In this document: in pieces, positions 26,548-34,192 of the stretch | Layout: each line of letters begins with the position of its first letter | Position numbering within the stretch: position 1 is the stretch's first letter | Assembly: GCF_009720675.1 (NCBI RefSeq) | Contig: NZ_WNJO01000005.1 | Location: 124,001-188,000 of the forward strand | DNA from: Secundilactobacillus folii | GTDB taxonomy: Bacteria; Bacillota; Bacilli; Lactobacillales; Lactobacillaceae | Length of the DNA stretch: 64,000 bases | Direction of reading: 5' to 3' | The notes under the pieces: model-generated | Database searches by the model: none | Seen by the model: the letters and a program-made list of their open reading frames with translations, nothing else | Told to the model about the DNA's origin: nothing | Translations under genes and position numbers: made by a program

Positions 26548-27042
26548 ATGTCATCAAACATTTTAATGGCTTACTATTCGTGGTCTGGTACGACTGCCGC
26601 GCTCGCAAAACAGATTGACGACCAGCTGCATCCAGATGTCTATCAAATTCAAGTTCCTGCCGGGACGTTTTCAACGGATATGTACGCGACTTCAGACATC
26701 GCTAAGGCTCAGCTAGCAGCGGGAAAAATGCCGAAGCTGGTAAATGCAGTTCCGGATCCCTCACACTATGACCGTGTTCTGATAGGTGGACCAGTCTGGT
26801 CGGGGACGCCCGCCACACCGGTTTTAGCATTTTTACACGCCATCAATTCACGGTCTCTAGCAGTGGCGCCTTTCTACACGGATGTTGGTAACGCAGGTGA
26901 TTACGAGGTGCACTTCAAACAGGCAGCCGGCAATCTCGATGTCCTGCCAGGGTTTGAAGCTACTGGCGTTACCAATCAACGGGAAATGACTGACTGGTTA
27001 ACCGAAGTGACCAATGCAAACACGAATAACGGAGGAAAATAA
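26548..27042 (+). CDS. Flavodoxin
   Basis: A 164-residue flavodoxin-fold protein. The N-terminal AYYSWSGTTAALAKQI (residues 7-22) is the FMN phosphate-binding loop (SxTGNT-like), and GGPVWSGTPATPV near residue 75 contacts the isoalloxazine ring. It probably carries electrons or acts as a small FMN-dependent quinone/azo reductase. AGGAAGG precedes the ATG. The NAD(P)-binding protein gene starts 1 nt after its stop codon, so the pair are co-transcribed. Confidence 0.85.
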   Translation: MSSNILMAYYSWSGTTAALAKQIDDQLHPDVYQIQVPAGTFSTDMYATSDIAKAQLAAGKMPKLVNAVPDPSHYDRVLIGGPVWSGTPATPVLAFLHAINSRSLAVAPFYTDVGNAGDYEVHFKQAAGNLDVLPGFEATGVTNQREMTDWLTEVTNANTNNGGK

Positions 27043-27043
27043 C

Positions 27044-27694
27044 ATGAAACTTTTAATTTTAGCAGCGAATGGCCAAATTGCCTGCATCGTTGAGCACCGA
27101 ATTTTAACTGAGGATACCTATCAGGACGTTCAGCTTACACTTGGCTTACGAAACCACAGCCGACTCAGCAGTTTAGCGAATAATCCTCGGGTGAAGGTCA
27201 TCGAAACGAATCTGGAGGATGCTCAATCAGTTGACGCAGCCGTCGAAGGGCAGGACATGGTCTTTGTCGCTGTGGTTGATCACGACCACAATAACGCCAT
27301 GACGAATAACGTTGTTGCAGCTATGAGACACCAACACGTTGAGCGGGTGATCTTCACCAATATTTTAGGCATCTACAATGAAGTTCCCGGCGAATTCGGT
27401 GCTTGGAACCATCAAATGGTGCAGTCGGGTCTGGATGCCGCCATTCAATCCGACAAGATACTAGCAGATTCAGGTTTGACTTACACGACCTTGCGTTTGC
27501 CATGGCTCAATGACCGTGATGAAGTCAAATACAGTATTACTAAGAAAAACGAACAGTACGTTGGGGTCTCTGGTTCACGTCAAAGCGTGGCGGATGTGGT
27601 GTTGCGAATCGTTTCAGATCCGCAATTTGCTGCTAACGATAGCATTGGTATGGCAGACCCCGCAACTGAAGGTCTGACCCGACCGGTTTATTAA
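27044..27694 (+). CDS. NAD(P)-binding (atypical SDR/NmrA-like) protein
   Basis: A 216-residue Rossmann-fold protein of the atypical SDR group. It starts MKLLILAANGQIACIVEHRI, where the glycine motif is shortened to AANGQIA, and then has VIETNLEDAQSVDAAVEGQD, FTNILGIYNEVPGE and TTLRLPWLND. These proteins are often NADPH sensors or quinone reductases rather than dehydrogenases. ATG 27044 has GGAGG 8 nt upstream. Translation probably couples to the flavodoxin ahead of it. Confidence 0.8.
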   Translation: MKLLILAANGQIACIVEHRILTEDTYQDVQLTLGLRNHSRLSSLANNPRVKVIETNLEDAQSVDAAVEGQDMVFVAVVDHDHNNAMTNNVVAAMRHQHVERVIFTNILGIYNEVPGEFGAWNHQMVQSGLDAAIQSDKILADSGLTYTTLRLPWLNDRDEVKYSITKKNEQYVGVSGSRQSVADVVLRIVSDPQFAANDSIGMADPATEGLTRPVY

Positions 27695-27776
27695 AGAGCA
27701 AAGCGCCACTCTAAGGCTGATTCAGCCGTCTATTTCTTACGCTTCGCAACTATCGTCTTTGAAAATCAATTCAATC

Positions 27777-27814
27777 AAAAAAGACTGACACCGTACTGCG
27801 ATGTCAGCCTTTTT
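27777..27814. terminator. Bidirectional terminator
   Basis: A6-GACTGACA (27777-27790) pairs with TGTCAGCC-T5 (27802-27814), one mismatch. It serves the convergent NAD(P)-binding protein and aldo-keto reductase genes. Confidence 0.75.
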
Positions 27815-27825
27815 AATTTGTGATC

Positions 27826-28689
27826 CTAGTCATTTGCATGTACGTCAAATGCTTTGGCCAGTCGCTCGCCTAAACCTGGTGCATCAGGATCATGCTTGCC
27901 CTTGCCAGTATCCAGTTGGCGAATTTGAGCCATTTCGTCAGCTGTCAATTCGAAATCAAAAATATCGAGGTTACTCTTGATACGATCGGGATGGATCGAC
28001 TTTGGGAACACAATGATGCCTTCCTGATTTTCAAACCGCAGAATAATTTGGCCAACGTCCTTATTGTATTTCTTAGCCAAGTCTTGAATCACTGGTTCCT
28101 TCAGCAGAGTTTGGTCACCTTGGCCAAGTGGGGCCCACGCTTCGAGCTTGACGCTATTTTGATCAAGAATCTTTCGCAGCGGCTTTTGCTGGAAGTGGGG
28201 GTTAAATTCCACCTGGTTGACGCTTGGCAAAGTCTTGAACTGAGGGACGAAGTTTTGCCAGATCTTGGGGGTCATGTTAGAAACGCCGATGGAACGGATC
28301 AGGCCCTGTTGTTTAGCCTCTTCCATCGCTTGCCAAGCACCTGGGACGTCGCCATAAGGCTGGTGAATCAAGTAGAGATCAATGTAGTCTAAGCCAAGTT
28401 TTTCTAACGAGGTTTGAATCGCTTTTTTAGCCGGTTCGTAGCCGTAATCTTGGAGCCATAACTTACTGGTGACCCAGATATCTTTGCGGGGAATGCCGCT
28501 GTCACGTACTGCACGACCAACTTCTGCTTCGTTGAAGTAGGCGACGGCCGTATCAATGTGGCGATAACCATCCGCCAACGCCTCTTTAACCGCACTGTAC
28601 GTACTGCCATCATTTGGAATCTGAAAGGTCCCGAAACCAATGGCTGGAATCTCAGTGCCATCGTTTAATTTAATTGTTGGAGTTGCCAT
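27826..28689 (-). CDS. Aldo/keto reductase (second of tandem pair)
   Basis: A 287-residue AKR barrel, close to 2,5-diketo-D-gluconate reductase-type enzymes. Catalytic tetrad in context: Asp in HIDTAVAYFNE with Tyr in the same segment, Lys in VTSKLWL, His in LIHQPYGD. The NADPH-binding C-terminal IIVFPKSIHPDRIKSN is present. It is very similar to the gene just upstream, so the two arose by tandem duplication. AGGAGG lies 9 nt before ATG, inside the end of the upstream gene. Confidence 0.93.
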   Translation of the reverse strand: MATPTIKLNDGTEIPAIGFGTFQIPNDGSTYSAVKEALADGYRHIDTAVAYFNEAEVGRAVRDSGIPRKDIWVTSKLWLQDYGYEPAKKAIQTSLEKLGLDYIDLYLIHQPYGDVPGAWQAMEEAKQQGLIRSIGVSNMTPKIWQNFVPQFKTLPSVNQVEFNPHFQQKPLRKILDQNSVKLEAWAPLGQGDQTLLKEPVIQDLAKKYNKDVGQIILRFENQEGIIVFPKSIHPDRIKSNLDIFDFELTADEMAQIRQLDTGKGKHDPDAPGLGERLAKAFDVHAND

Positions 28690-28690
28690 C

Positions 28691-29569
28691 TTATTTTTCC
28701 TCCTTTTGTGCAGCTTTCAAACTGCTGCCAAAAATTTGTTCGATCGTGACGGGATCTCGGTGGTCAAAGAACTGACTCTCACCGCGGTCTAGTTTGCTGA
28801 TCGTTGCCATCTCATCTTCATTGAGTGTAAAGCCGAAGACGTCAAAATTTTCTTCGATGCGATCTTGATGAACCGACTTTGGAATCACCGTAATATTACG
28901 CTGCAGCAACCACCGTAAAATAACCTGACCAGTCGTTTTATGGTGGGCTTGTGCGATCTGCATCAGTGAAGGGTCTTTGAAAATGTCGTGCGCACCCTCT
29001 GCAAATGGTGCCCAAGCTTCTACCTGAACCTCTTCAGATTGGTTGAAGCGAACTTCTTGTGGACGTTGATACCAGGGGTTAACTTCGATCTGATTAACGA
29101 CTGGTTTAACCGGCATACTTAACTCCAGGTTTTTCAGTTGATCGTCGTAGAAGTTTGAGACGCCGATTGCACGAATCTTGCCCGCCTTGTTGGCTTCTTG
29201 CAGTGCACGCCAGGCACCCATCACATCGCCATATGGCTGGTGAAGCAGGTAAAGGTCCATGTAATCGAGACCTAAGCGCTGTAGCGAGGCGTCGATGCCC
29301 TGCTTGGCACCCAGGTAAGAAAACTCTGAGACCCATAGCTTAGAGGTCAAAAAGATCTGATCTCGAGGAACGCCACTGTTTCGAATGGCCTTGCCAACTG
29401 CTTCTTCATTTTGGTAGGCAGTTGCTGTATCAATCAACCGATAACCCGTTGAAAGGGCCGCTTCGACTGATTTTTGCGCTTCGTTGAGATCCGTTATTTG
29501 GAAAACCCCAAAGCCTAATGTTGGCATCTCGATGCCGTTATTTAATTTTATTTCTGGTGTTTTTACCAT
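28691..29569 (-). CDS. Aldo/keto reductase (first of tandem pair)
   Basis: A 292-residue AKR with the same catalytic set: LIDTATAYQNEEAVG (Asp and Tyr), LTSKLWV (Lys), YLLHQPYGD (His) and the cofactor segment ITVIPKSVHQDRIEEN. It would reduce small aldehydes or ketones with NADPH. It is divergently transcribed from a LysR-type regulator, with a palindromic operator between them, so control by that regulator is likely. Confidence 0.93.
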   Translation of the reverse strand: MVKTPEIKLNNGIEMPTLGFGVFQITDLNEAQKSVEAALSTGYRLIDTATAYQNEEAVGKAIRNSGVPRDQIFLTSKLWVSEFSYLGAKQGIDASLQRLGLDYMDLYLLHQPYGDVMGAWRALQEANKAGKIRAIGVSNFYDDQLKNLELSMPVKPVVNQIEVNPWYQRPQEVRFNQSEEVQVEAWAPFAEGAHDIFKDPSLMQIAQAHHKTTGQVILRWLLQRNITVIPKSVHQDRIEENFDVFGFTLNEDEMATISKLDRGESQFFDHRDPVTIEQIFGSSLKAAQKEEK

Positions 29570-29643
29570 TTATAAAGCCTCCTTACGCTTCTGGGTTATT
29601 GTATGGCAGACTTTAGGATTTGAAAATTACCGTTTAGTCATGC

Positions 29644-29666
29644 TAGTATACAGATAACGTATACTA
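29644..29666. promoter_or_regulatory. Palindromic operator for the LysR-type regulator
   Basis: TAGTATAC-N7-GTATACTA, a perfect 8-bp inverted repeat containing the LysR-type T-N11-A pattern. It overlaps the region directly upstream of the lysR-type gene's ribosome binding site (AAGGAGG) in the divergent spacer. Confidence 0.6.
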
Positions 29667-29679
29667 AGGAGGCGATGGC

Positions 29680-30537
29680 ATGATTCCAGTTTATTTATTG
29701 CAGGAACTGGTGACCTTTGCGGATAAAAGAACTTTAGCTGCCACGGCAGATACATTGCACGTGACCCAGCCTTCAATTACCCGGGGGATGCAAAAACTGG
29801 AGACCTTGCTTGATGTTCAACTGTTCGAACGGCAACCCAATAAAATTTGGTTAACGAAAACGGGCGAGTACGCCGCGCAGCAAGCTAAACAACTGTTAGA
29901 TTTGCAGGCTGATTTGCAAGTTAAAGTTAAGAACTTTGATCACCAACAGCGCCAGTTAATGATCGGGATGACAATTCCGGGACCGCGAAAGTTGCTGCAA
30001 AGCTATTCTTCGTGGCTGAATGCCGAAATTGATTCCCAATTGCTGGACAATAAAAACGTGGTCTCGACATTGAAAGACCACGTTGATAGTGTTGTATTTA
30101 CCAATTTTAAAGTGCTTGACCCAGCAGTGACTGCCGTCTTCATTGGTCATGAAAACTTGTCTGTTAACATTGACCAATTTACGTTTCAAGCGAATCAAAA
30201 GACCATCACGTTTCAGGAATTAAGGGGTCGCACGTTCATTGTTTACAGTGATATTGGGCCGTGGCGCGATTTGATTCAACGTGAGATTCCGGATGCTAAA
30301 TTTATGTATCAAAGCAGTGATGCTTTGAGCGAACTGATCGCCCATTCGCACTACCCATACTTCACAACGAATCTGCCAACCCGGATCAACGGCCTCAAAG
30401 AGGCGCCCAGAAACCGCGTTCGGATTCCAATTTCTGATTCCCAAGCCAGCATGTCGATCTATGCCAATTATTTGAAAACGACCCAGTTACCGGCTAATTT
30501 GATTGCCACACTAAAACGAGACTGGCCGCAAAACTGA
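29680..30537 (+). CDS. LysR family transcriptional regulator
   Basis: A 285-residue LTTR. The N-terminal winged helix has the family pattern NTLHVTQPSITRGMQKLE-like (here DTLHVTQPSITRGMQKLE) and LFERQPNKIWLTKTG. The rest is the periplasmic-binding-like effector domain. AAGGAGG precedes ATG 29680. Position and a perfect palindrome in the divergent spacer point to control of the two aldo/keto reductases and itself; the inducer is unknown. Confidence 0.9.
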   Translation: MIPVYLLQELVTFADKRTLAATADTLHVTQPSITRGMQKLETLLDVQLFERQPNKIWLTKTGEYAAQQAKQLLDLQADLQVKVKNFDHQQRQLMIGMTIPGPRKLLQSYSSWLNAEIDSQLLDNKNVVSTLKDHVDSVVFTNFKVLDPAVTAVFIGHENLSVNIDQFTFQANQKTITFQELRGRTFIVYSDIGPWRDLIQREIPDAKFMYQSSDALSELIAHSHYPYFTTNLPTRINGLKEAPRNRVRIPISDSQASMSIYANYLKTTQLPANLIATLKRDWPQN

Positions 30538-30550
30538 CTGCTCAATTGCT

Positions 30551-31024
30551 CTAGAGGTCGATCAAGTCGTGAATGTCCTTGGCTTGCTGGCGAGCTTCTT
30601 CATATTCCGCGTGAGTTTTGGGATCGACCATCCGCGTGTTTGGTAAGAAGTGAATCTCTTCAGTGCCCGCCTGAACGGAAGTCTTGTAGTACCATTTTTT
30701 GAAACGCAGGAAGTCCAGCTGGTCTTGTAAGTCTGCAATCTTATCGTTGAGCATTGCTTCTTCCTTATCAAGGTAATCGTAGCGTTCACGTAAAGTTCCA
30801 TCACCTGCCATGCACAAGCGAATGAAGTGGGCAATATCTTTAACGGGCACGCCACTTTTTTTCAAACATTCAATGACTTCAATAAAGTTCAGGTCTTCTT
30901 GCTTGAATTGCCGACGACCCGCTTCGTCACGTTCGACGAAGGGCAGCAAACCTTTCCGATCGTAAAATCGAATGGCTGAGGTACTGATGTCCATTTTCTT
31001 AGCGATGTCTCCAATAGAATACAT
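30551..31024 (-). CDS. MerR family transcriptional regulator
   Basis: A 157-residue MerR protein. The N-terminal YSIGDIAKKMDISTSAIRFY and DRKGLLPFVERDEAGRR are the classical helix-turn-helix and wing; KSGVPVKDIAHFIRLCMAG follows, then a coiled-coil dimerisation helix (about 80-125). No paired metal-binding cysteines follow the coiled coil, so it is more like organic-compound or stress sensors. It is divergent from an SDR gene whose promoter has the 19-bp spacer and dyad expected for a MerR target. Confidence 0.9.
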   Translation of the reverse strand: MYSIGDIAKKMDISTSAIRFYDRKGLLPFVERDEAGRRQFKQEDLNFIEVIECLKKSGVPVKDIAHFIRLCMAGDGTLRERYDYLDKEEAMLNDKIADLQDQLDFLRFKKWYYKTSVQAGTEEIHFLPNTRMVDPKTHAEYEEARQQAKDIHDLIDL

Positions 31025-31052
31025 GTTTTTGCTCCTTTTTTAATAAAAGTTG

Positions 31053-31083
31053 TTGACTTAAACACGAGTTTAAGTCTTAATAT
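31053..31083 (+). promoter_or_regulatory. MerR-type promoter with 19-bp spacer and operator dyad
   Basis: TTGACT (31053-31058), 19-bp spacer, TAATAT (31078-31083). A perfect 9-bp inverted repeat GACTTAAAC/GTTTAAGTC (31055-31063, 31068-31076) fills the spacer. This stretched geometry is what MerR activators untwist. Confidence 0.8.
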
Positions 31084-31147
31084 GAATCTCGTCAACAAGG
31101 ACAAGGAAAAGTTGTTTTTAAAGATTGAATTAAAAGGAGATCATTTC

Positions 31148-31993
31148 ATGGCAAATAAAACGTGGTTTGTTACAGGTACTTCAACGGGTTTCGGCCGTTC
31201 ATTAGCCACCTACCTCGCTCAACAAGACGGTGTGAACTTAGTAGCAACTGCTCGTCACACGGCACAATTAAGTTACTTAGATGAATTCGACAAGGGTCAA
31301 ATTCTTAAGCAGACTTTGGACGTCACGGATCGCGATGAAATCAAGACCGCCGTTCAAGCCACTTTAGATAAGTTTGGGACCCTTGATGTTTTGGTCAATA
31401 ACGCTGGTTTAGGCTACTTTGGTACGTTTGAAGAGAGTGATCGTGACCAAGTTAAATACATGTTTGACGTGAACGTTTGGGGCTTAGTTGATATGACGCG
31501 CGCTGTTTTGCCGACCATGCGTCATCAAAATGCCGGCGCCATTGTTAACTTCTCTTCAATCGGTGGCTTGTTTTCATTCCCAACTTTGTCGTTCTATCAC
31601 GGTACCAAGTATGCCGTTGAAGGAATGACGGAATCGCTGGCTAAGGAAGTGGCCAATAAGAACATCAAGTTGATGTTGATCGAACCAAGCGGTTTTAGAA
31701 CTGACTGGGCTGGCCGTTCATCAAGCAAGGCGATTCCCAAAATCGACGACTATCAGCAATTTGCTGAATTTATCGAGGGCAATGCCAAGGGTGCCCATCA
31801 TGAAGCAGGTGATCCTGACAAGGCGGCTCAAATAATTTATGACCAAGTCACTCACCACTTTGCAGACCTCCCACTACGTTTGCCTCTGGGTAAGTTCGCT
31901 AGCGAACAGGCCATTGAGAAGTATGAAACGACATTAGCTGATTTTAAGAAGTTGCACGACCTGTCAGCTTCAGCTGATCAACCGGAGAAATAG
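31148..31993 (+). CDS. SDR family oxidoreductase
   Basis: A 281-residue classical SDR: VTGTSTGFGRSLA (TGxxxGxG), ATARHTAQ favouring NADP, NNAGLG, the catalytic INFSSIGG and YHGTK. The EPSGFRTDWAGRS segment is typical of the group annotated oxidoreductase of retinol-dehydrogenase type. ATG 31148 is preceded by AAAAGGAG; an in-frame ATG at 31082 overlaps the promoter -10 and is not used. Expression is probably induced by the divergent MerR protein through the 19-bp-spacer promoter. Confidence 0.88.
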   Translation: MANKTWFVTGTSTGFGRSLATYLAQQDGVNLVATARHTAQLSYLDEFDKGQILKQTLDVTDRDEIKTAVQATLDKFGTLDVLVNNAGLGYFGTFEESDRDQVKYMFDVNVWGLVDMTRAVLPTMRHQNAGAIVNFSSIGGLFSFPTLSFYHGTKYAVEGMTESLAKEVANKNIKLMLIEPSGFRTDWAGRSSSKAIPKIDDYQQFAEFIEGNAKGAHHEAGDPDKAAQIIYDQVTHHFADLPLRLPLGKFASEQAIEKYETTLADFKKLHDLSASADQPEK

Positions 31994-32056
31994 GTTTGAG
32001 GTAGATCATAGCTTGTCCAATAAATGAGCCTTACTTTAAGCCATAACCAACAAAGA

Positions 32057-32118
32057 GTGTGCCAAAACTCAGATTAAGACCGTCTGGCGATCTAAATGAA
32101 TTTTGGTACACCCTTTTT
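32057..32118. terminator. Terminator between convergent SDR and response-regulator genes
   Basis: GTGTGCCAAAA (32057-32067) pairs with TTTTGGTACAC (32101-32111), one wobble, 33-nt loop, then CC-T5. Confidence 0.65.
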
Positions 32119-32123
32119 GATTG

Positions 32124-32750
32124 TTAATTCAAATCAATTAAGTTTAACTGTAACGCCTTCGCTACTGCTTCAGCACGTGAGAACACGCCTAATTTATTAT
32201 AAATACTAGTTAAGTGAGCCTTCACGGTTCGTTCGCTAACCCCAATTGCCGTTGCAATTTCCTTGCTATGGTAGCCTTCTGCGACCTTGGTCAAGATGTC
32301 GTGTTCACGGGGTGAAAGTGCGATTTCAGGTGCGGCGCCGGCTGGAGCAAACGCCTTACCCGCGATTCTTGGTTCAAGGTAGGTTTCACCCTTCATGGCG
32401 CCGCGGATGACGTTTAAAATGGTGTCTTTATCAGCATCCTTTAATAAGAAGCCTTTGGCCCCCAATTGCATAGCTTGTTGAATCGGTTCTTGATCCTCAA
32501 ACGTTGTCAGGACTACGATGGGCAGCTTCGGTGTTTCCTGTTTTAATTGGCGGATCAGTGCGATGCCGTCTAATTTAGGCATTCGTATATCGGTTAAAAC
32601 TAAGTCGGGTTTTAAGGCTCGAACCTGTTTGAGTCCAGCTTGTCCATCGGCTGCTGTTCCAATCACATGGATATCTGGGACGGTTTCAAAAATCAGTTCC
32701 AGTCCAGCGCGTAAGACTTCGTGGTCATCCACAATGAGGACGTTAATCAT
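32124..32750 (-). CDS. NarL/LuxR-type response regulator
   Basis: A 208-residue response regulator. The receiver domain has the acidic pair in LIVDDHEV, the phospho-acceptor in LVLTDIRMPKLDG and Lys in FLLKDADKD. The LuxR-type helix-turn-helix is ALSPREHDILTKVAEGYHSK and IGVSERTVKAHLTSIYNKLG. It overlaps the end of the histidine kinase gene by 8 bp and is its partner. The nearby MacB-like ABC transporter is a likely target, as in LiaSR- or VraSR-like cell-envelope stress modules. Confidence 0.93.
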   Translation of the reverse strand: MINVLIVDDHEVLRAGLELIFETVPDIHVIGTAADGQAGLKQVRALKPDLVLTDIRMPKLDGIALIRQLKQETPKLPIVVLTTFEDQEPIQQAMQLGAKGFLLKDADKDTILNVIRGAMKGETYLEPRIAGKAFAPAGAAPEIALSPREHDILTKVAEGYHSKEIATAIGVSERTVKAHLTSIYNKLGVFSRAEAVAKALQLNLIDLN

Positions 32751-34011
32751 GGTTATCCAGCTCCTTTCTAGTGGTTGGAATCGTCAGCGTAACGGTGGTT
32801 CCTTCTCCGGGTGAACTGACAATGGTGACAACGCCCCCAAGTCGTGCCGCCCGTTCGTGCAAACCCTTCAACCCGTAATGGCCGATTTTCGGTTTGGTAT
32901 GTTGGTCGAACCCCGCACCAAAATCAATGATCTTCAACTTGAAAACATTATCGTGGAGCTGACTTGCAATCAAAGCTTGCTGTGTATTTGCGTGCTTGGC
33001 CACGTTGGTTAGTGCTTCCGTGACGATCCGAGTGATCTCAGTGAGCTGACTGGCTGAATACTCGGGAATGTCACCCAGCTTAAGTGCAGTCTTGAGCTGG
33101 TAGTTTTTACGGATCGCTTCGGTAACCAGTTGCAGACGCGCGGGAAGACTTTCTTCAGTAGTGCTGCGTAGGTCGGTGAGGGTGATCCGTGACTGTTGGA
33201 GGGTAGCCCGGGCGGTGTTAACACTTGTGTCAATGATCTTTTTAGCGCGCTGGGGTTGATGTTGCTCCAGGAAACTGCTGGCGGCTTCCAGCTGCATGAT
33301 CACACCGGCAAGGCCTTGAGTCAAGGTATCGTGCAATTCTCTAGCGACCCGTTGCCGTTCGGAGCGGATGGCTGATTCTTCAACTTGTTTATAGGCCAGT
33401 TGCAGTTCTGCATAAAGGCTTTCGAGGCGTTGTGACTCGTTGATCTGTTGCTGATAAAACCGCCAGTAGTAGAACACCACGGCCATCACGAAAATAAATA
33501 ATGGGATGACAATGACTGCCAGTTGCCAACCGAAAATAACGAAGTAGATGACCCACAGTAAAATGTAAATGGTAGTGATCCAAGAAAGGATGACTTGCGG
33601 GTGGCGAAAAGCAATGATCGATTCAATGGTCAAGATGGGGTAGGTGCCAACCATCAAGATTGGTGCGCTGACGGGGGCGATTCCAATGGCAATCACCACG
33701 CAAACAATTGGCACACAGATCAATTCCCACGGGCGTTGCTGATAGAGCCAAGGACCGATCCAAACGGCAAGGATGACCCCGCACAGACTGATCACGACTA
33801 AGGCCATGAGAAAGTGGGCGGTATAGCTCCCGTTTTGATGGCTGACAAGTTGCGCTTGATGGACAAGGCTAAACCGGGCACTAGTGGTAAATGCACTAGT
33901 GGAGAGCACGTACATTGAAACGAAGCCAATCATAATCAGCCAGACAATTAACGGGCCGCGGGCTTTGCGTAGGGTATCGATTCGTTGGGTTTCATTTTGG
34001 TTTGACATCAT
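32743..34011 (-). CDS. Sensor histidine kinase (HisKA_3, NarX/DesK-like)
   Basis: A membrane sensor kinase of about 422 residues. Five or six N-terminal membrane helices occupy roughly residues 10-180 with little extracytoplasmic sequence, so the signal is probably sensed in or near the membrane. A coiled-coil leads to the H-box RVARELHDTLTQGLAG; the ATP-binding domain has ALTNVAKHANT (N box), IIDFGAGF (G1) and GLKGLHERAARLGG (G2). Start ATG 34011 follows AAAGGAAG; an ATG repeats immediately at 34008. It overlaps its response regulator. Confidence 0.9.
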   Translation of the reverse strand: MMSNQNETQRIDTLRKARGPLIVWLIMIGFVSMYVLSTSAFTTSARFSLVHQAQLVSHQNGSYTAHFLMALVVISLCGVILAVWIGPWLYQQRPWELICVPIVCVVIAIGIAPVSAPILMVGTYPILTIESIIAFRHPQVILSWITTIYILLWVIYFVIFGWQLAVIVIPLFIFVMAVVFYYWRFYQQQINESQRLESLYAELQLAYKQVEESAIRSERQRVARELHDTLTQGLAGVIMQLEAASSFLEQHQPQRAKKIIDTSVNTARATLQQSRITLTDLRSTTEESLPARLQLVTEAIRKNYQLKTALKLGDIPEYSASQLTEITRIVTEALTNVAKHANTQQALIASQLHDNVFKLKIIDFGAGFDQHTKPKIGHYGLKGLHERAARLGGVVTIVSSPGEGTTVTLTIPTTRKELDNHD

Positions 34012-34054
34012 TGGACTTCCTTTAGTCATTCTCTTAACTGCATTTTACACTATC

Positions 34055-34089
34055 AAAGGCCACTTCGACGATTTCGAGGCGGCCTTTTT
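34055..34089. terminator. Hairpin between ABC transporter and kinase genes
   Basis: Arms 34055-34067 and 34075-34087 pair with two mismatches, 7-nt loop. T5 follows on the plus strand and a short T3 on the minus strand, the direction of both neighbouring genes. Confidence 0.45.
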
Positions 34090-34192
34090 GAATCAACTTG
34101 GCTAGTTGGTGACTGCTAGAGAATTCAGACAGGCTCCAAAGCGCTAGCGACTGGGAGAGATCATTGCTTTCGCCTAAAAATCGTTGTTAAGC

